Translations under genes and position numbers: made by a program
Notes under the pieces: model-generated
The model's database searches: none
The model's input: only the letters and a program-made list of their open reading frames with translations
Told to the model about the DNA's origin: nothing
Shown here: one piece after another, positions 17,622 through 26,024 of the stretch
Numbering within the stretch: the first letter of the stretch is position 1
How the letters are laid out: the number at the start of each line of letters is the position of its first letter
From: Marinobacter adhaerens HP15
GTDB lineage: Bacteria; Pseudomonadota; Gammaproteobacteria; Pseudomonadales; Oleiphilaceae
NCBI RefSeq assembly: GCF_000166295.1
Contig: NC_017506.1
Location: 3,348,001 to 3,412,000, forward strand
Reading direction: 5' to 3'
DNA: 64,000 nt

Positions 17622-18761
17622 GTGTCCGAATACTTCAACGAAACCCATCAGCAGGTCCGCGCGACCGCCCGCAAGTTCATCGAAACCCACGTATTGCCGC
17701 ACATCGACGACTGGGAAGAAGCGGGTGAATTTCACCGGGATCTCTACAAAAAAGCCGGGGATGCAGGTTTGTTGGGCATTGGCTTTCCGGAAGCATTGGG
17801 GGGCATCGGGGAAGGCGACATTTTCCTGAAAGTAGCCGTTTCTGAAGAGCTTATGCGCTCCACATCAGGCGGCCTCGTCGCTGGCCTGGGGTCTCTGGAT
17901 ATCGGGCTGCCACCAGTCGCCAGATGGGCAAAAAAGGACATCCGTGAACAGATCGTGCCGCCGGTGCTGCGGGGCGAAAAAATTGCCGCCCTGGCAGTGA
18001 CCGAACCCGGCGGAGGTTCCGATGTCGCCAACCTCAAAACCCGGGCCGTCCGCGACGGCGACCATTACATTGTAAACGGCAGCAAAACCTTCATCACCAG
18101 CGGCATGCGCGCCGACCACTACACCGTGGCCGTACGTACCGGCGGCGAGGGCCATGGAGGCATCAGCCTGTTGTTGATCGACCGGGACATGCCCGGATTC
18201 TCCACCGGCAAGAAACTGCGAAAAATGGGCTGGTGGGCCAGCGATACCGCCGAGCTGTTTTTCGAGGACTGCCGCGTGCCGGCCGACCGCCTGATCGGCG
18301 CCGAAAACGCCGGCTTCATCGCCATCATGAGCAATTTCCTGTTCGAGCGTCTCAGCCTGGCCATCATGGCCTACATGACCGCCCAACTGGCCTACGAAGC
18401 GGCGCTGGAATACACCCAACAACGCACGGCGTTCGGCCGCAATATCACGGGCTTCCAGGTGACCCGCCACAAGCTTGTGGATATGGCGACCCAGATCGAC
18501 GTAGCCCGGGAATACACCTACCGCTGCGCCGCCCTGATGCAGGCGGGCAAAAACCCCATCAAGGAAGTGGCGATGGCCAAGAACTTCTCGGTGGATGTCT
18601 GCGAAAAGGTCACCCGGGAAGCAGTGCAGCTGTTCGGTGGCATGGGGTACATGCGGGAAACCGTCGTCGAGCGCCTCTATCGTGACGCCAAGATTCTCTC
18701 CATCGGCGGCGGCACCACCGAGATCATGAAGGAGCTCATTGCCAAGCAGATCAAGCTCTGA
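17622..18761 (+). CDS. Acyl-CoA dehydrogenase (long-chain type)
   Basis: FAD enzyme that introduces the trans-2 double bond in acyl-CoA during beta-oxidation. The 379-residue protein has the FAD signatures ALAVTEPGGGSDVANLKT and the C-terminal QLFGGMGYMRE. The C-terminal stretch reads GGGTTEIMKELI, without the Glu that is the base in short- and medium-chain enzymes; a Glu in FLFERLSLAIMAY lies where long-chain and isovaleryl enzymes keep theirs, so I place it near long-chain acyl-CoA dehydrogenase. Start is a GTG with GGGAGA eight bases upstream; the frame is open further 5' but without family similarity. A TetR-like operator lies upstream. Confidence 0.9.
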   Translation: MSEYFNETHQQVRATARKFIETHVLPHIDDWEEAGEFHRDLYKKAGDAGLLGIGFPEALGGIGEGDIFLKVAVSEELMRSTSGGLVAGLGSLDIGLPPVARWAKKDIREQIVPPVLRGEKIAALAVTEPGGGSDVANLKTRAVRDGDHYIVNGSKTFITSGMRADHYTVAVRTGGEGHGGISLLLIDRDMPGFSTGKKLRKMGWWASDTAELFFEDCRVPADRLIGAENAGFIAIMSNFLFERLSLAIMAYMTAQLAYEAALEYTQQRTAFGRNITGFQVTRHKLVDMATQIDVAREYTYRCAALMQAGKNPIKEVAMAKNFSVDVCEKVTREAVQLFGGMGYMRETVVERLYRDAKILSIGGGTTEIMKELIAKQIKL

Positions 18762-18793
18762 GCTGTGGGTTCCGCGTTCGCCCTCTTGTCCTG

Positions 18794-18812
18794 ACCCAGC
18801 CTGCTGGGTTTT
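18794..18812 (+). terminator. Weak terminator after acyl-CoA dehydrogenase
   Basis: Hairpin ACCCAG-CCTG-CTGGGT followed by TTTTGG, about 30 bases after the stop codon. Short stem and short T tract, so termination may be partial. Confidence 0.5.
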
Positions 18813-18818
18813 GGTGGC

Positions 18819-18926
18819 GGGGCATGTCAGTGGCTGTTCCAAAACACGCTACGAGCACATCCATGTGCGCTTGTTTCGGGCCATCCATGGCCCTCTACAG
18901 TTTTGGAACAGCCACTGACACGCCCC
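18819..18926 (-). repeat. Hairpin repeat element, copy B (inverted orientation)
   Basis: Arms 18819-18845 and 18900-18926 pair at 26 of 27 positions. Read on the minus strand, the loop carries GGGCCA-TGGA-TGGCCC (18878-18893) and GCACA-TGGA-TGTGC (18855-18868), the same two hairpins and order as copy A. The arms share almost no sequence with those of copies A and C apart from the inner few bases (GTTTT). The stretch 18762-19271 holds no gene, only this copy, copy C and the ppa promoter region. Confidence 0.88.
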
Positions 18927-19008
18927 GTTCGAACACTTTGCAATCCTCGTGTTGAATATTGCGTTCTTTGTTTCGGGTTTACTTCAACGGTTTTCCTCAA
19001 AGGTTCGG

Positions 19009-19119
19009 GCGGGTATCTGGCGGGGCTATCCGAAAACGTGGAGCGCCAGGGATGGCGCGACCGAGCCCTACATGGACGTATTCACGGGCGCTTTTCGGAA
19101 AGCCCTGCCAGATGGCCGC
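19009..19119 (+). repeat. Hairpin repeat element, copy C
   Basis: Arms 19009-19036 and 19092-19119 pair at about 26 of 28 positions including two wobbles. The loop carries GCGCCA-GGGA-TGGCGC (19043-19058) and TACA-TGGA-CGTA (19069-19080). Orientation matches copy A and is opposite to copy B, which lies 82 bases upstream. The ppa promoter follows at about 19208. Confidence 0.85.
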
Positions 19120-19207
19120 TTGCACCAAACATAAAGGCCAAGCGATACCAGCAACCAAGCCAAAAACCAACGACCAAGGTTTAGTTTCGAACTGCAGGAT
19201 ACTCCCG

Positions 19208-19213
19208 TATAAT
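19208..19213 (+). promoter_or_regulatory. Candidate ppa -10 box
   Basis: A perfect TATAAT 59 bases before the ppa start codon. The expected -35 position holds TTTCGA, a weak match. Confidence 0.55.
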
Positions 19214-19224
19214 TGCGCCCACTT

Positions 19225-19257
19225 TTTAACCGCAGTTAAACGTACCTTTAACGTACC
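19225..19257 (+). promoter_or_regulatory. Inverted and tandem repeats in the ppa leader
   Basis: TTTAAC-CGCA-GTTAAA (19225-19240) overlaps two consecutive 11-base copies, TTAAACGTACC and TTTAACGTACC (19236-19257), just ahead of the AGGAAGGA ribosome-binding site. The one-helical-turn period is compatible with protein binding; no regulator is known to me. Confidence 0.4.
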
Positions 19258-19271
19258 AGGAAGGATCGCAC

Positions 19272-19799
19272 ATGCAATTCGACAACATCCCCGCAGGCAA
19301 GAACCCGCCTGAAGACATCTACGTTGCTATCGAAATCCCGGCCAACAGCTCCCCGGTGAAGTACGAACTGGACAAAGACATGGGCGCCCTGCTGGTAGAC
19401 CGGTTCATGGCGACCCCCATGTTCTACCCGGCCAACTACGGTTTCATCCCGCACACCCTGGCCGACGACGGTGACCCCCTGGACGTACTGGTTGTAACCC
19501 CCTACCCGATCCAGGCCGGTTCCGTGATTCGCTGCCGCCCGGTGGGTGTGCTGAACATGGAAGACGAAGCCGGTGGTGACGCCAAGCTGGTTGCAGTTCC
19601 CCATGACAAGCTGACCACCACCTACCATGACGTGAAGGAAATTGACGATCTGCCCGAGCTGCTGCGCGACCAGATCAAACATTTCTTCGAGAACTACAAG
19701 ACGCTCGAGCCCGGCAAGTGGGTAAAAGTGCAAGGCTGGGACAACGCCGACGCCGCCAAAAAAGCCATCGTGGATTCCGTGAACGCCTACAAAGGCTGA
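19272..19799 (+). CDS. ppa: Inorganic pyrophosphatase (family I)
   Basis: Hydrolyses pyrophosphate from biosynthetic reactions; cytosolic, Mg-dependent, hexameric in E. coli. The 175-residue protein contains the signature [11 protein letters not shown] with the three catalytic Asp residues, and [11 protein letters not shown] before it. AGGAAGGA precedes the ATG. A bidirectional terminator separates it from the convergent DUF2333 gene. Confidence 0.96.
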   Translation: MQFDNIPAGKNPPEDIYVAIEIPANSSPVKYELDKDMGALLVDRFMATPMFYPANYGFIPHTLADDGDPLDVLVVTPYPIQAGSVIRCRPVGVLNMEDEAGGDAKLVAVPHDKLTTTYHDVKEIDDLPELLRDQIKHFFENYKTLEPGKWVKVQGWDNADAAKKAIVDSVNAYKG

Positions 19800-19826
19800 G
19801 CCGGACTCCTCTTGGTTTAATGGCAT

Positions 19827-19860
19827 AAAAAAACCGGGCTTCGCGCCCGGTTTTTTGTTT
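19827..19860. terminator. Bidirectional terminator between ppa and DUF2333 gene
   Basis: AAACCGGGC-TTCG-CGCCCGGTT with A and T runs on both sides (seven A before, six T after), so it can end transcripts from either strand. Confidence 0.9.
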
Positions 19861-19881
19861 CTGGATCGAACTCTCCTGTCA

Positions 19882-20934
19882 TCAACCCCGGGACAACAGG
19901 TCCCGCATGTCACTGATCGCCGAGTTGGCGCGGGAAAGGTAGGCAGCCATGGTCAGCGAGTGGTTGGCCAGTACGCCAAAGCCGCTGCCATTGAGAATCA
20001 CCGGGCTCCACATTTCGCCCTGAGCGCCCTCAAGCTCGATGATCACCTGCCGTACGCTGGCCATGGCGTTCTTGTCCTGCAGCACTTTCCGGAAATCCAC
20101 TTCAATTGCCCGGAAGATGTGCAGAAGCGCCCAGGAGCTGCCGCGGGCCTCATAGAAAACGTCATCAATCTTGGTCCAGGGTGTCTTCACATCTTCTCCG
20201 GTCGCTTCCTCAGCAAGAGGATCACCGGAATTCATGGTGATCACGGAATCTGATACCGATGCCTTGCCTACACTCTCACCAAGGGTACGGGACAGACTCC
20301 CCAGGCGAGTCTCCAGGTCTGCCAGCCAGTTGCTCAGGTTATCCGCTCGAGCAAAAAACTGGGCGTCGGCCTGTTCCGGGCTCGACAGCCGGTCAAGGTA
20401 ACGCTTCAGAGCGGTAATACCCCGACGGTACTCGGCCTCGGTAGACGGGATTGCCCAGCTCTCGCTGTCGAAATGGAACTGGGGCTCGGCGATCGTCAGA
20501 TCCCGATCTTCCGCGGACTGGCTTTGCGAGCGGCTGATGTCCTTGCGCATGGCGCGCGAAAGATCCCGAAGCTGAACCAGAACGCCGTACTCCCAGTTGG
20601 GCATGTTATCCAGCCACAGTCCTGGCGGGAAAATGTCGTTGGAAATATAGCCACCAGGCTTGTCTAACAGAGTTTCTGCGATACGAATCATGGTGACCGT
20701 GGTGGCAAAGCCGGTAATCGGCTCCCTTTCCATGGTGTTGGCCACCGACCTCGTGTGCTCGCGCACCGAGAAAGTGTCCGGCTCGCTGCTCCAGATCATG
20801 CCGAGCACCAGCGCCACCAGCAGGTAGACCACAACCAACGCCAGAATCAGTTTGCCAATTACGCCGCTGCCACCGGCATAATCCTGAACATCGTCTTTCT
20901 TGTCCTTGAAGTACTGTCTGATTTTGCCTGGCAT
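19882..20934 (-). CDS. DUF2333 membrane-anchored protein
   Basis: A 350-residue protein of the DUF2333 family, found in Pseudomonas and Marinobacter and of unknown function. After a short basic N-terminus (PGKIRQYFKDKKDD) comes one membrane helix (about residues 25-47); the rest is a soluble, mostly helical domain that should face the periplasm. The upstream in-frame ATG at 20973 overlaps the end of the LapD-like gene; the start at 20934 is preferred because it leaves an eight-base gap there. It is probably co-transcribed with the LapD-like gene, which could link it to cell-surface control. Confidence 0.78.
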   Translation of the reverse strand: MPGKIRQYFKDKKDDVQDYAGGSGVIGKLILALVVVYLLVALVLGMIWSSEPDTFSVREHTRSVANTMEREPITGFATTVTMIRIAETLLDKPGGYISNDIFPPGLWLDNMPNWEYGVLVQLRDLSRAMRKDISRSQSQSAEDRDLTIAEPQFHFDSESWAIPSTEAEYRRGITALKRYLDRLSSPEQADAQFFARADNLSNWLADLETRLGSLSRTLGESVGKASVSDSVITMNSGDPLAEEATGEDVKTPWTKIDDVFYEARGSSWALLHIFRAIEVDFRKVLQDKNAMASVRQVIIELEGAQGEMWSPVILNGSGFGVLANHSLTMAAYLSRANSAISDMRDLLSRG

Positions 20935-20941
20935 ATGACTT

Positions 20942-22942
20942 TTAATCCCCTGTCTGTTGATTGTCAGCGGCAAACGGCCTGCCCAGATGGTAACCCATGG
21001 CCCCGTCGATACCCAGTTTACAGAGTACCGAGTATTCCGCGGCAGTTTCCACTCCTGTGGCGAAGACTTTCACGCCACGACTGTGAGCGATGGCCACCAC
21101 AGACTCAAGGTAGAAGCGGTTATCTTCATGGGTGTCGATATTGTGGATGAAGCTGTTGTCGATACGCAGGGCCTGAAACCTCAGATTTCTCAGGTAACTG
21201 AACGGTACGCCTCCCACCCCGAAGCGGTCGACCAGTACCGGAACACCGAGTCGCCCCAACGCCCGGACCAGTAGGCCCACCGCGGTCCGGTGGTGATGGA
21301 TTGCCTGTTCTGAAATACCGATCCAGAGATTCCGTGCCGGCGAACCAGCCTGCCGCAGCTGGTCCAGCAAATCCGTGCGAAACGCCTCGCTGGCCACGGA
21401 GGCATTGCCAAGCGAGACCGCCAGCGGCTGATCCGGGCTCTGTTTAAGGCGATCGAGCACCCGCTGGACCAGCAGACGATCAAGTTCCGAGATCAGCCCG
21501 AAACGCTCAGCCATTGGTACAAAAGTGCCTGCCTTCAAGGCCCCTTCGGCGGAATCGATCCGGGAAAACACCTGATGATAGACCGGCATGAGCCGGCCCT
21601 CGTTCACCATGGGCTGGAGCCACAGCGACAGAGCCTGCCGGCGGATCGCCTGACTGATAATCACCCGCCAGGTTTCGAGGTTGTGATGGCCGTCTTTCTC
21701 AGGGTCAGCCAGATGGCAGCCACTCTCGGCCCTGCTCTGGGCAGCGCGCAATGCTTCGTCCGCGGCCGCCATCAGATCCCGGGCACCACGACCCTCAAGC
21801 GTTCTCGCCAGCCCGGCATGAACAGAGGTGTCCATCGGCGAAGCAAGATCTGCATATACCCCATCGAGGTCCGTGACCAACTGACGACACCAGACACCGG
21901 CATCAGCCGGCATCGCACCGGGCAGAAAAATGGCAAATTCGGCGCCCGTTCGGCGCCCGGCAAACGACCCGGCATGCTGCATGACGAATTCGCCAATCCA
22001 GGTTGCTACCCTCAGCAGCAACCGGTCGGCCTCGCTCCGGCCATAGGCCTGGTTATATCCCGAAAAGTCGGCCAGTTGAATCAGCATGAGAATTCCGGGT
22101 GCCGCCTTTTCCTCGGACTCCACCTCCACCTTCAGGCGCTGGTCGAAGGCACTCCTGCTGGCCAGCCCGGTGACCGAATCCTCGTTGTTTACCCGGCGCA
22201 GGTGCTGAATGAGTTTCGCCTGGCCTTCGAAGAGCTGGCCGAGGTCATCCGCCATCCGGTTCATGGCGTCGGTCACCTGATTGATCTCGCGGGTCGACTT
22301 GATAGAGACCCGCCTCCTGAAATCCCGCTGCCCGAGTGCCTTTGCCTGATCCTCCAGTGCATGAAGCGGGCGCAGGGTACGACGAAGCAGAAGGAAAACC
22401 GCAAACAGTCCAATCCCCCCGATGACGGCAGTACTGGCAGTCAACCCGACGGTGATTCGCCAGAGGTCCTCATAGGCGCGACCGGGATGGCTGATTACCT
22501 GCACGGTTCCCAGACGGCTCCAGCCACGGACGACTTCTGCCTCGGCAACTGGCAGCGGAAGATCTGCGAGGTCGCGGAACCAGGCGGGAACAGCCACTTT
22601 ATTGAGCGTCATGGCCCGACCGGCAACCTGCTCGCCCTGATGATTCAGATAGCTGACTGACAGGTAGCGGCCACTATCAAACACCGCATCAATGAGGGAG
22701 GCGGAGGCGACCGGATCGCGGCCGTCGATAGCATTGGACAGGGACAACCCGATGGCCGTGGCCCCGTCACGGGCATGACCTGCCAGCTGATCCGAGACAT
22801 AGTCCCGGAAATAACCGTAGCTGGTGATAAACACCGCAACCAACAGGGTAACCAGCAGACTTCCGGTCAACACCAGAAGCAGGGTTCGCAATGTGACCGC
22901 ACCCTGTTGCGTCTGCTTCAGGGGGATGTGCTTCCGTGCCAT
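20942..22942 (-). CDS. LapD-like degenerate GGDEF-EAL c-di-GMP receptor
   Basis: Inner-membrane receptor with the domain order of Pseudomonas LapD: membrane helix (about residues 19-44), periplasmic domain containing GWSRLGTVQVISHPG, second helix (about 165-190), HAMP linker, GGDEF domain and EAL domain (about 430-660). Both output domains have lost catalytic motifs: the GGDEF site reads RRTGAEF and the EAL site reads QVF, with DRFG in place of the usual DDFG. In Pseudomonas, LapD binds c-di-GMP and sequesters the LapG protease to retain a surface adhesin. No lapG or adhesin gene is in the window. Start at 22942 has GGAG nine bases upstream. Length, 666 residues, fits LapD. Confidence 0.85.
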   Translation of the reverse strand: MARKHIPLKQTQQGAVTLRTLLLVLTGSLLVTLLVAVFITSYGYFRDYVSDQLAGHARDGATAIGLSLSNAIDGRDPVASASLIDAVFDSGRYLSVSYLNHQGEQVAGRAMTLNKVAVPAWFRDLADLPLPVAEAEVVRGWSRLGTVQVISHPGRAYEDLWRITVGLTASTAVIGGIGLFAVFLLLRRTLRPLHALEDQAKALGQRDFRRRVSIKSTREINQVTDAMNRMADDLGQLFEGQAKLIQHLRRVNNEDSVTGLASRSAFDQRLKVEVESEEKAAPGILMLIQLADFSGYNQAYGRSEADRLLLRVATWIGEFVMQHAGSFAGRRTGAEFAIFLPGAMPADAGVWCRQLVTDLDGVYADLASPMDTSVHAGLARTLEGRGARDLMAAADEALRAAQSRAESGCHLADPEKDGHHNLETWRVIISQAIRRQALSLWLQPMVNEGRLMPVYHQVFSRIDSAEGALKAGTFVPMAERFGLISELDRLLVQRVLDRLKQSPDQPLAVSLGNASVASEAFRTDLLDQLRQAGSPARNLWIGISEQAIHHHRTAVGLLVRALGRLGVPVLVDRFGVGGVPFSYLRNLRFQALRIDNSFIHNIDTHEDNRFYLESVVAIAHSRGVKVFATGVETAAEYSVLCKLGIDGAMGYHLGRPFAADNQQTGD

Positions 22943-23140
22943 GGGGAGTTTCTCCGCATTGGCTGTGAGCCAGCCGGCCAGGTGTTTGTGACCTGCACCG
23001 CAGAGTTGACAAACATTTACATAGCGCAACCTACGCCGACAACATTAAACACTATAGACTCTGCAAAAGGACTAAGGTTGAAAAATCGTCCACACCGGGA
23101 AAGGACGACCAATAACGAAAAAGAGACAGGCTCGAGCAAC

Positions 23141-24754
23141 ATGAACGACGAAAGCCAGAAAGAAAAACTCAGGCAGCATTTCGCACGCCGTGTGACAACC
23201 CAGGCCCGGGTTGTTCTGGATACCTGGCAGAAAATTCACGAGGACCGGGACAAGGCTTCGGCCCACCGCAACGAGTTCGCGGCGGCTACGGACAAACTGG
23301 TGCGCTACGCCCAGCGGTTTGAAATGGACAGCCACGCCCGGGCCGGTCAGACCACGCTGGCGCTGATCAACCAGTGGGAACCCGGATCTGCCCTGAACGA
23401 GAGCCTCGAGCGACAACTGCAGGATGCCATCGAGACCCTGTCCCAGAGCACTCTGCGCAGGACCGACCTCAACAGTTCTGAAGCGCCCCACCAATTTCGT
23501 CGAACCCCGGTTTACATTGCCCTGGCCAACCAGGAAATGGCAGCCCGCCTGATCCGGCAGCTGGAATTCTTCGGCTTCCGGGCATCCGCTTTTGCCAATG
23601 CCGATGAACTGACCGAAGCCTGCGCACTGCACAAGCCGGAAACCATCCTGGTAGACGTCAATTTCGGCGGCTCGCCCAATGCCGGCATTACCACCATCGA
23701 ACGCCTGCAGGAACGACACGATACGCCGATTCCGATTATTTTCATGAGTGACGAGGACGGGTCTATCGAGACCCGTCTGCAGGCCTCCCGCTGCGGCGGG
23801 GAAGAGTTCTTCTACCCTGCTGTCGATCCGGGGCAGCTGATCGAAAAGATCGAGACCTACACCCACGGCAACACCGTGGAGCCCTACAAGGTCCTGGTTC
23901 TGGATGATTCCCGGGCCCAGGCAAAATATATGGAAACGGTGTTGAAGAAAGCGGGTATGACCGCCCACATCATCACCGACCCGATGCAGATCATCCACGC
24001 CCTGGAGGAGTTCTCGCCGGAGATCATCATCCTGGACATGTATATGCCGGGCTGTACGGGCATGGAAATCGCCCGGGTGATCCGCCAGCAGGACCGTTTT
24101 CACAGCGTGCCCATCATTTACCTCTCGGCCGAGGAAGACGTGACGAAACAGCTCCATGCCATGAGCCTGGGCGGCGACGACTTCCTGACCAAACCGATCG
24201 ACCCGAAACACCTGATTGCCACGATCCACAATCGCGGGCGACGTGCCCGCTCGTTGCTGGCCCTGATGATTCGCGACAGCCTGACGGGCCTGTTCAACCA
24301 CACCCACACCCTCCACCTGCTGGACCAGGAGATCGTGCGGGCGCGCCAGAAAGAACAGCCGCTATGCTTTGCGATGATCGACATCGACTATTTCAAGAAG
24401 GTGAACGACACCTTTGGCCACCCGATCGGCGACCGGGTGCTGCGCAGCCTGTCGATGTTCCTCAAACAACGCCTGCGCAAGACCGACCACATCGGCCGCT
24501 ACGGTGGTGAGGAATTTGCCATCATCCTGCCCAACACCCGCCCGAGCGATGCCCGGAACGTTCTCAATGAAATCCGGGAGCGGTTCTCCGAGTTGCAGCA
24601 ACCGGCCGGCGACCGGGAATTCAATGTCACCTTCAGTTGTGGCATCGCAGCCTGGGACGACAACACCTCACAGGCACTGTGCGAGCGGGCCGACCGTGCG
24701 CTGTACAGCTCCAAGGAGCTTGGCCGCAACTGCGTAACCCTGGCCGATTCCTGA
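23141..24754 (+). CDS. PleD-like response regulator with diguanylate cyclase domain
   Basis: A 537-residue soluble signalling protein. Residues about 1-110 form a helical region that could be an Hpt-like or dimerisation domain. A first receiver-like domain (about 125-240) keeps one Asp (LVDVNFGG) but lacks the acidic pair and the conserved Lys. A second receiver (about 250-370) is complete: VLDDSRAQ, the phospho-acceptor in ILDMYMPG, and TKPI. The C-terminal GGDEF domain has an intact active site (RYGGEEF) and the RxxD inhibitory site five residues before it, so it should make c-di-GMP with product inhibition. It is divergent from the LapD-like receptor gene, which suggests a common circuit. 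Confidence 0.9.
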   Translation: MNDESQKEKLRQHFARRVTTQARVVLDTWQKIHEDRDKASAHRNEFAAATDKLVRYAQRFEMDSHARAGQTTLALINQWEPGSALNESLERQLQDAIETLSQSTLRRTDLNSSEAPHQFRRTPVYIALANQEMAARLIRQLEFFGFRASAFANADELTEACALHKPETILVDVNFGGSPNAGITTIERLQERHDTPIPIIFMSDEDGSIETRLQASRCGGEEFFYPAVDPGQLIEKIETYTHGNTVEPYKVLVLDDSRAQAKYMETVLKKAGMTAHIITDPMQIIHALEEFSPEIIILDMYMPGCTGMEIARVIRQQDRFHSVPIIYLSAEEDVTKQLHAMSLGGDDFLTKPIDPKHLIATIHNRGRRARSLLALMIRDSLTGLFNHTHTLHLLDQEIVRARQKEQPLCFAMIDIDYFKKVNDTFGHPIGDRVLRSLSMFLKQRLRKTDHIGRYGGEEFAIILPNTRPSDARNVLNEIRERFSELQQPAGDREFNVTFSCGIAAWDDNTSQALCERADRALYSSKELGRNCVTLADS

Positions 24755-25070
24755 ATCCGGGCCGTGCCGCGGCCCGAATTCCTCCCCCCAGACTTTTCAG
24801 ACAATTTTCGGTCGGGCATGGCTCAGTCACTGCCCGGCTGCTACCTTTTATGAAACCAACGTCGTATGGAAGTTCGTTCCGCCGTTCACGACAATGATTG
24901 TCATCAGCGGAAAGATCCCGTTTCGATTCATTTGCCGTCTTTTTACGACCAATGGACAACAGGAACGATTGTCAAAAAGTGTTGATCTGAACAAAACAAG
25001 CACGCACCATTGGGGGAACATGCCGTTAAAATCGGCGATCCTGTAAAAAGACATCAAGGCAGACAGAACC
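24755..25070 (+). other. Intergenic stretch ahead of aroQ
   Basis: No gene, repeat or clear terminator is seen. A TAAAAT at 25027-25032, 39 bases before aroQ, could be a -10 box; a TTGTCA at 24969 is too far away to pair with it. The remainder shows no structure I can name. Confidence 0.4.
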
Positions 25071-25511
25071 ATGTCGACAATTCTCGTGCTCCACGGACCC
25101 AACCTCAACATGCTCGGTACCCGCGAGCCGGAGGTCTATGGTTACGAGACACTGGCGGACATCGACGACCGGTTGCGCTCACTGGCGGCAGAGCAGGGGC
25201 ATCATCTGCTGCACCTGCAATCAAATGCCGAATACGAACTGATTGAGCGGGTTCACGAGGCCCGGGCGGAAGGCGTGGACTTCATCATCATAAACCCCGC
25301 CGCCTTCACCCATACCAGCGTTGCCCTGCGCGACGCCATGCTGGCCTCGGGAATTCCATTTATAGAAGTGCATCTTTCGAACGTGCATGCCCGGGAACCG
25401 TTCCGGCATCACTCCTATTTCTCGGATATCGCCGAAGGCGTTATCTGTGGGCTGGGTAGCCAGGGGTACGACCTCGCACTCCAGGCAGCCCTGAAACGCA
25501 TTCACCGATAG
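25071..25511 (+). CDS. aroQ: 3-dehydroquinate dehydratase, type II
   Basis: Dehydrates 3-dehydroquinate to 3-dehydroshikimate in the shikimate pathway. The 146-residue protein shows the type II motifs [16 protein letters not shown] (with the catalytic Tyr), [12 protein letters not shown] and [18 protein letters not shown], and has the standard length. It precedes accB by 27 bases, and aroQ-accB-accC-prmA is a common gammaproteobacterial order, so co-transcription is likely. Confidence 0.96.
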   Translation: MSTILVLHGPNLNMLGTREPEVYGYETLADIDDRLRSLAAEQGHHLLHLQSNAEYELIERVHEARAEGVDFIIINPAAFTHTSVALRDAMLASGIPFIEVHLSNVHAREPFRHHSYFSDIAEGVICGLGSQGYDLALQAALKRIHR

Positions 25512-25538
25512 ACCTGACAAAACGGGACTGGACTGACT

Positions 25539-26006
25539 ATGGATATTCGTAAAATCAAGAAACTGATCGAGCTGCTCGAGGAATCTGACGTCGAGGAGCT
25601 GGAGATTCACGAGGCCGACGATTCGGTACGCATCTCCCGCCGGCGTGAACCGGCTGCCGGCACCCAGTACGTGAGCCACTACCCTGCGCCAGCGCCTGCC
25701 CAGCAGCCAGCTCCGGCGCCGGCAGCGTCCGCTCCGGCTTCGGAAGAGTCCTCTGCGCCAGCGGCCCCGGCCGGACACAGCGTGAAGTCTCCCATGGTAG
25801 GCACTTTCTATCGCTCACCCTCGCCCACCGCCAAGGCGTTTGTGGAAGTTGGCCAGACCGTCAATGTGGGTGATGTCATCTGCATCGTGGAAGCCATGAA
25901 GATGATGAACCAGATTGAGGCCGACAAGAGCGGCACCATCCAGGACATCCTGGTCGAGAATGGCCAGCCGGTTGAGTTTGACCAGCCCCTGGTCGTCATT
26001 TCCTGA
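25539..26006 (+). CDS. accB: Biotin carboxyl carrier protein of acetyl-CoA carboxylase
   Basis: Carries biotin between the carboxylase and transferase halves of acetyl-CoA carboxylase, for fatty-acid synthesis. The 155-residue protein has an N-terminal helical region, a flexible Ala/Pro-rich linker (about residues 48-78) and the biotinyl domain with EAMKMMN, the biotinylated Lys being residue 121. It is followed 18 bases later by accC. Confidence 0.97.
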   Translation: MDIRKIKKLIELLEESDVEELEIHEADDSVRISRRREPAAGTQYVSHYPAPAPAQQPAPAPAASAPASEESSAPAAPAGHSVKSPMVGTFYRSPSPTAKAFVEVGQTVNVGDVICIVEAMKMMNQIEADKSGTIQDILVENGQPVEFDQPLVVIS

Positions 26007-26024
26007 ACGCGGTGATAGCTACTC

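Noticed and set aside
18927..18945. GTTCGAA sequence resembling a tRNA T-loop
   Set aside because: No acceptor stem, anticodon arm or CCA end can be built around it; it is a short AT/GC palindrome beside hairpin copy B.
18903..19184. Short forward open frames in the repeat region before ppa
   Set aside because: They are made of the arms of hairpin copies B and C, lack ribosome-binding sites and have no family similarity.
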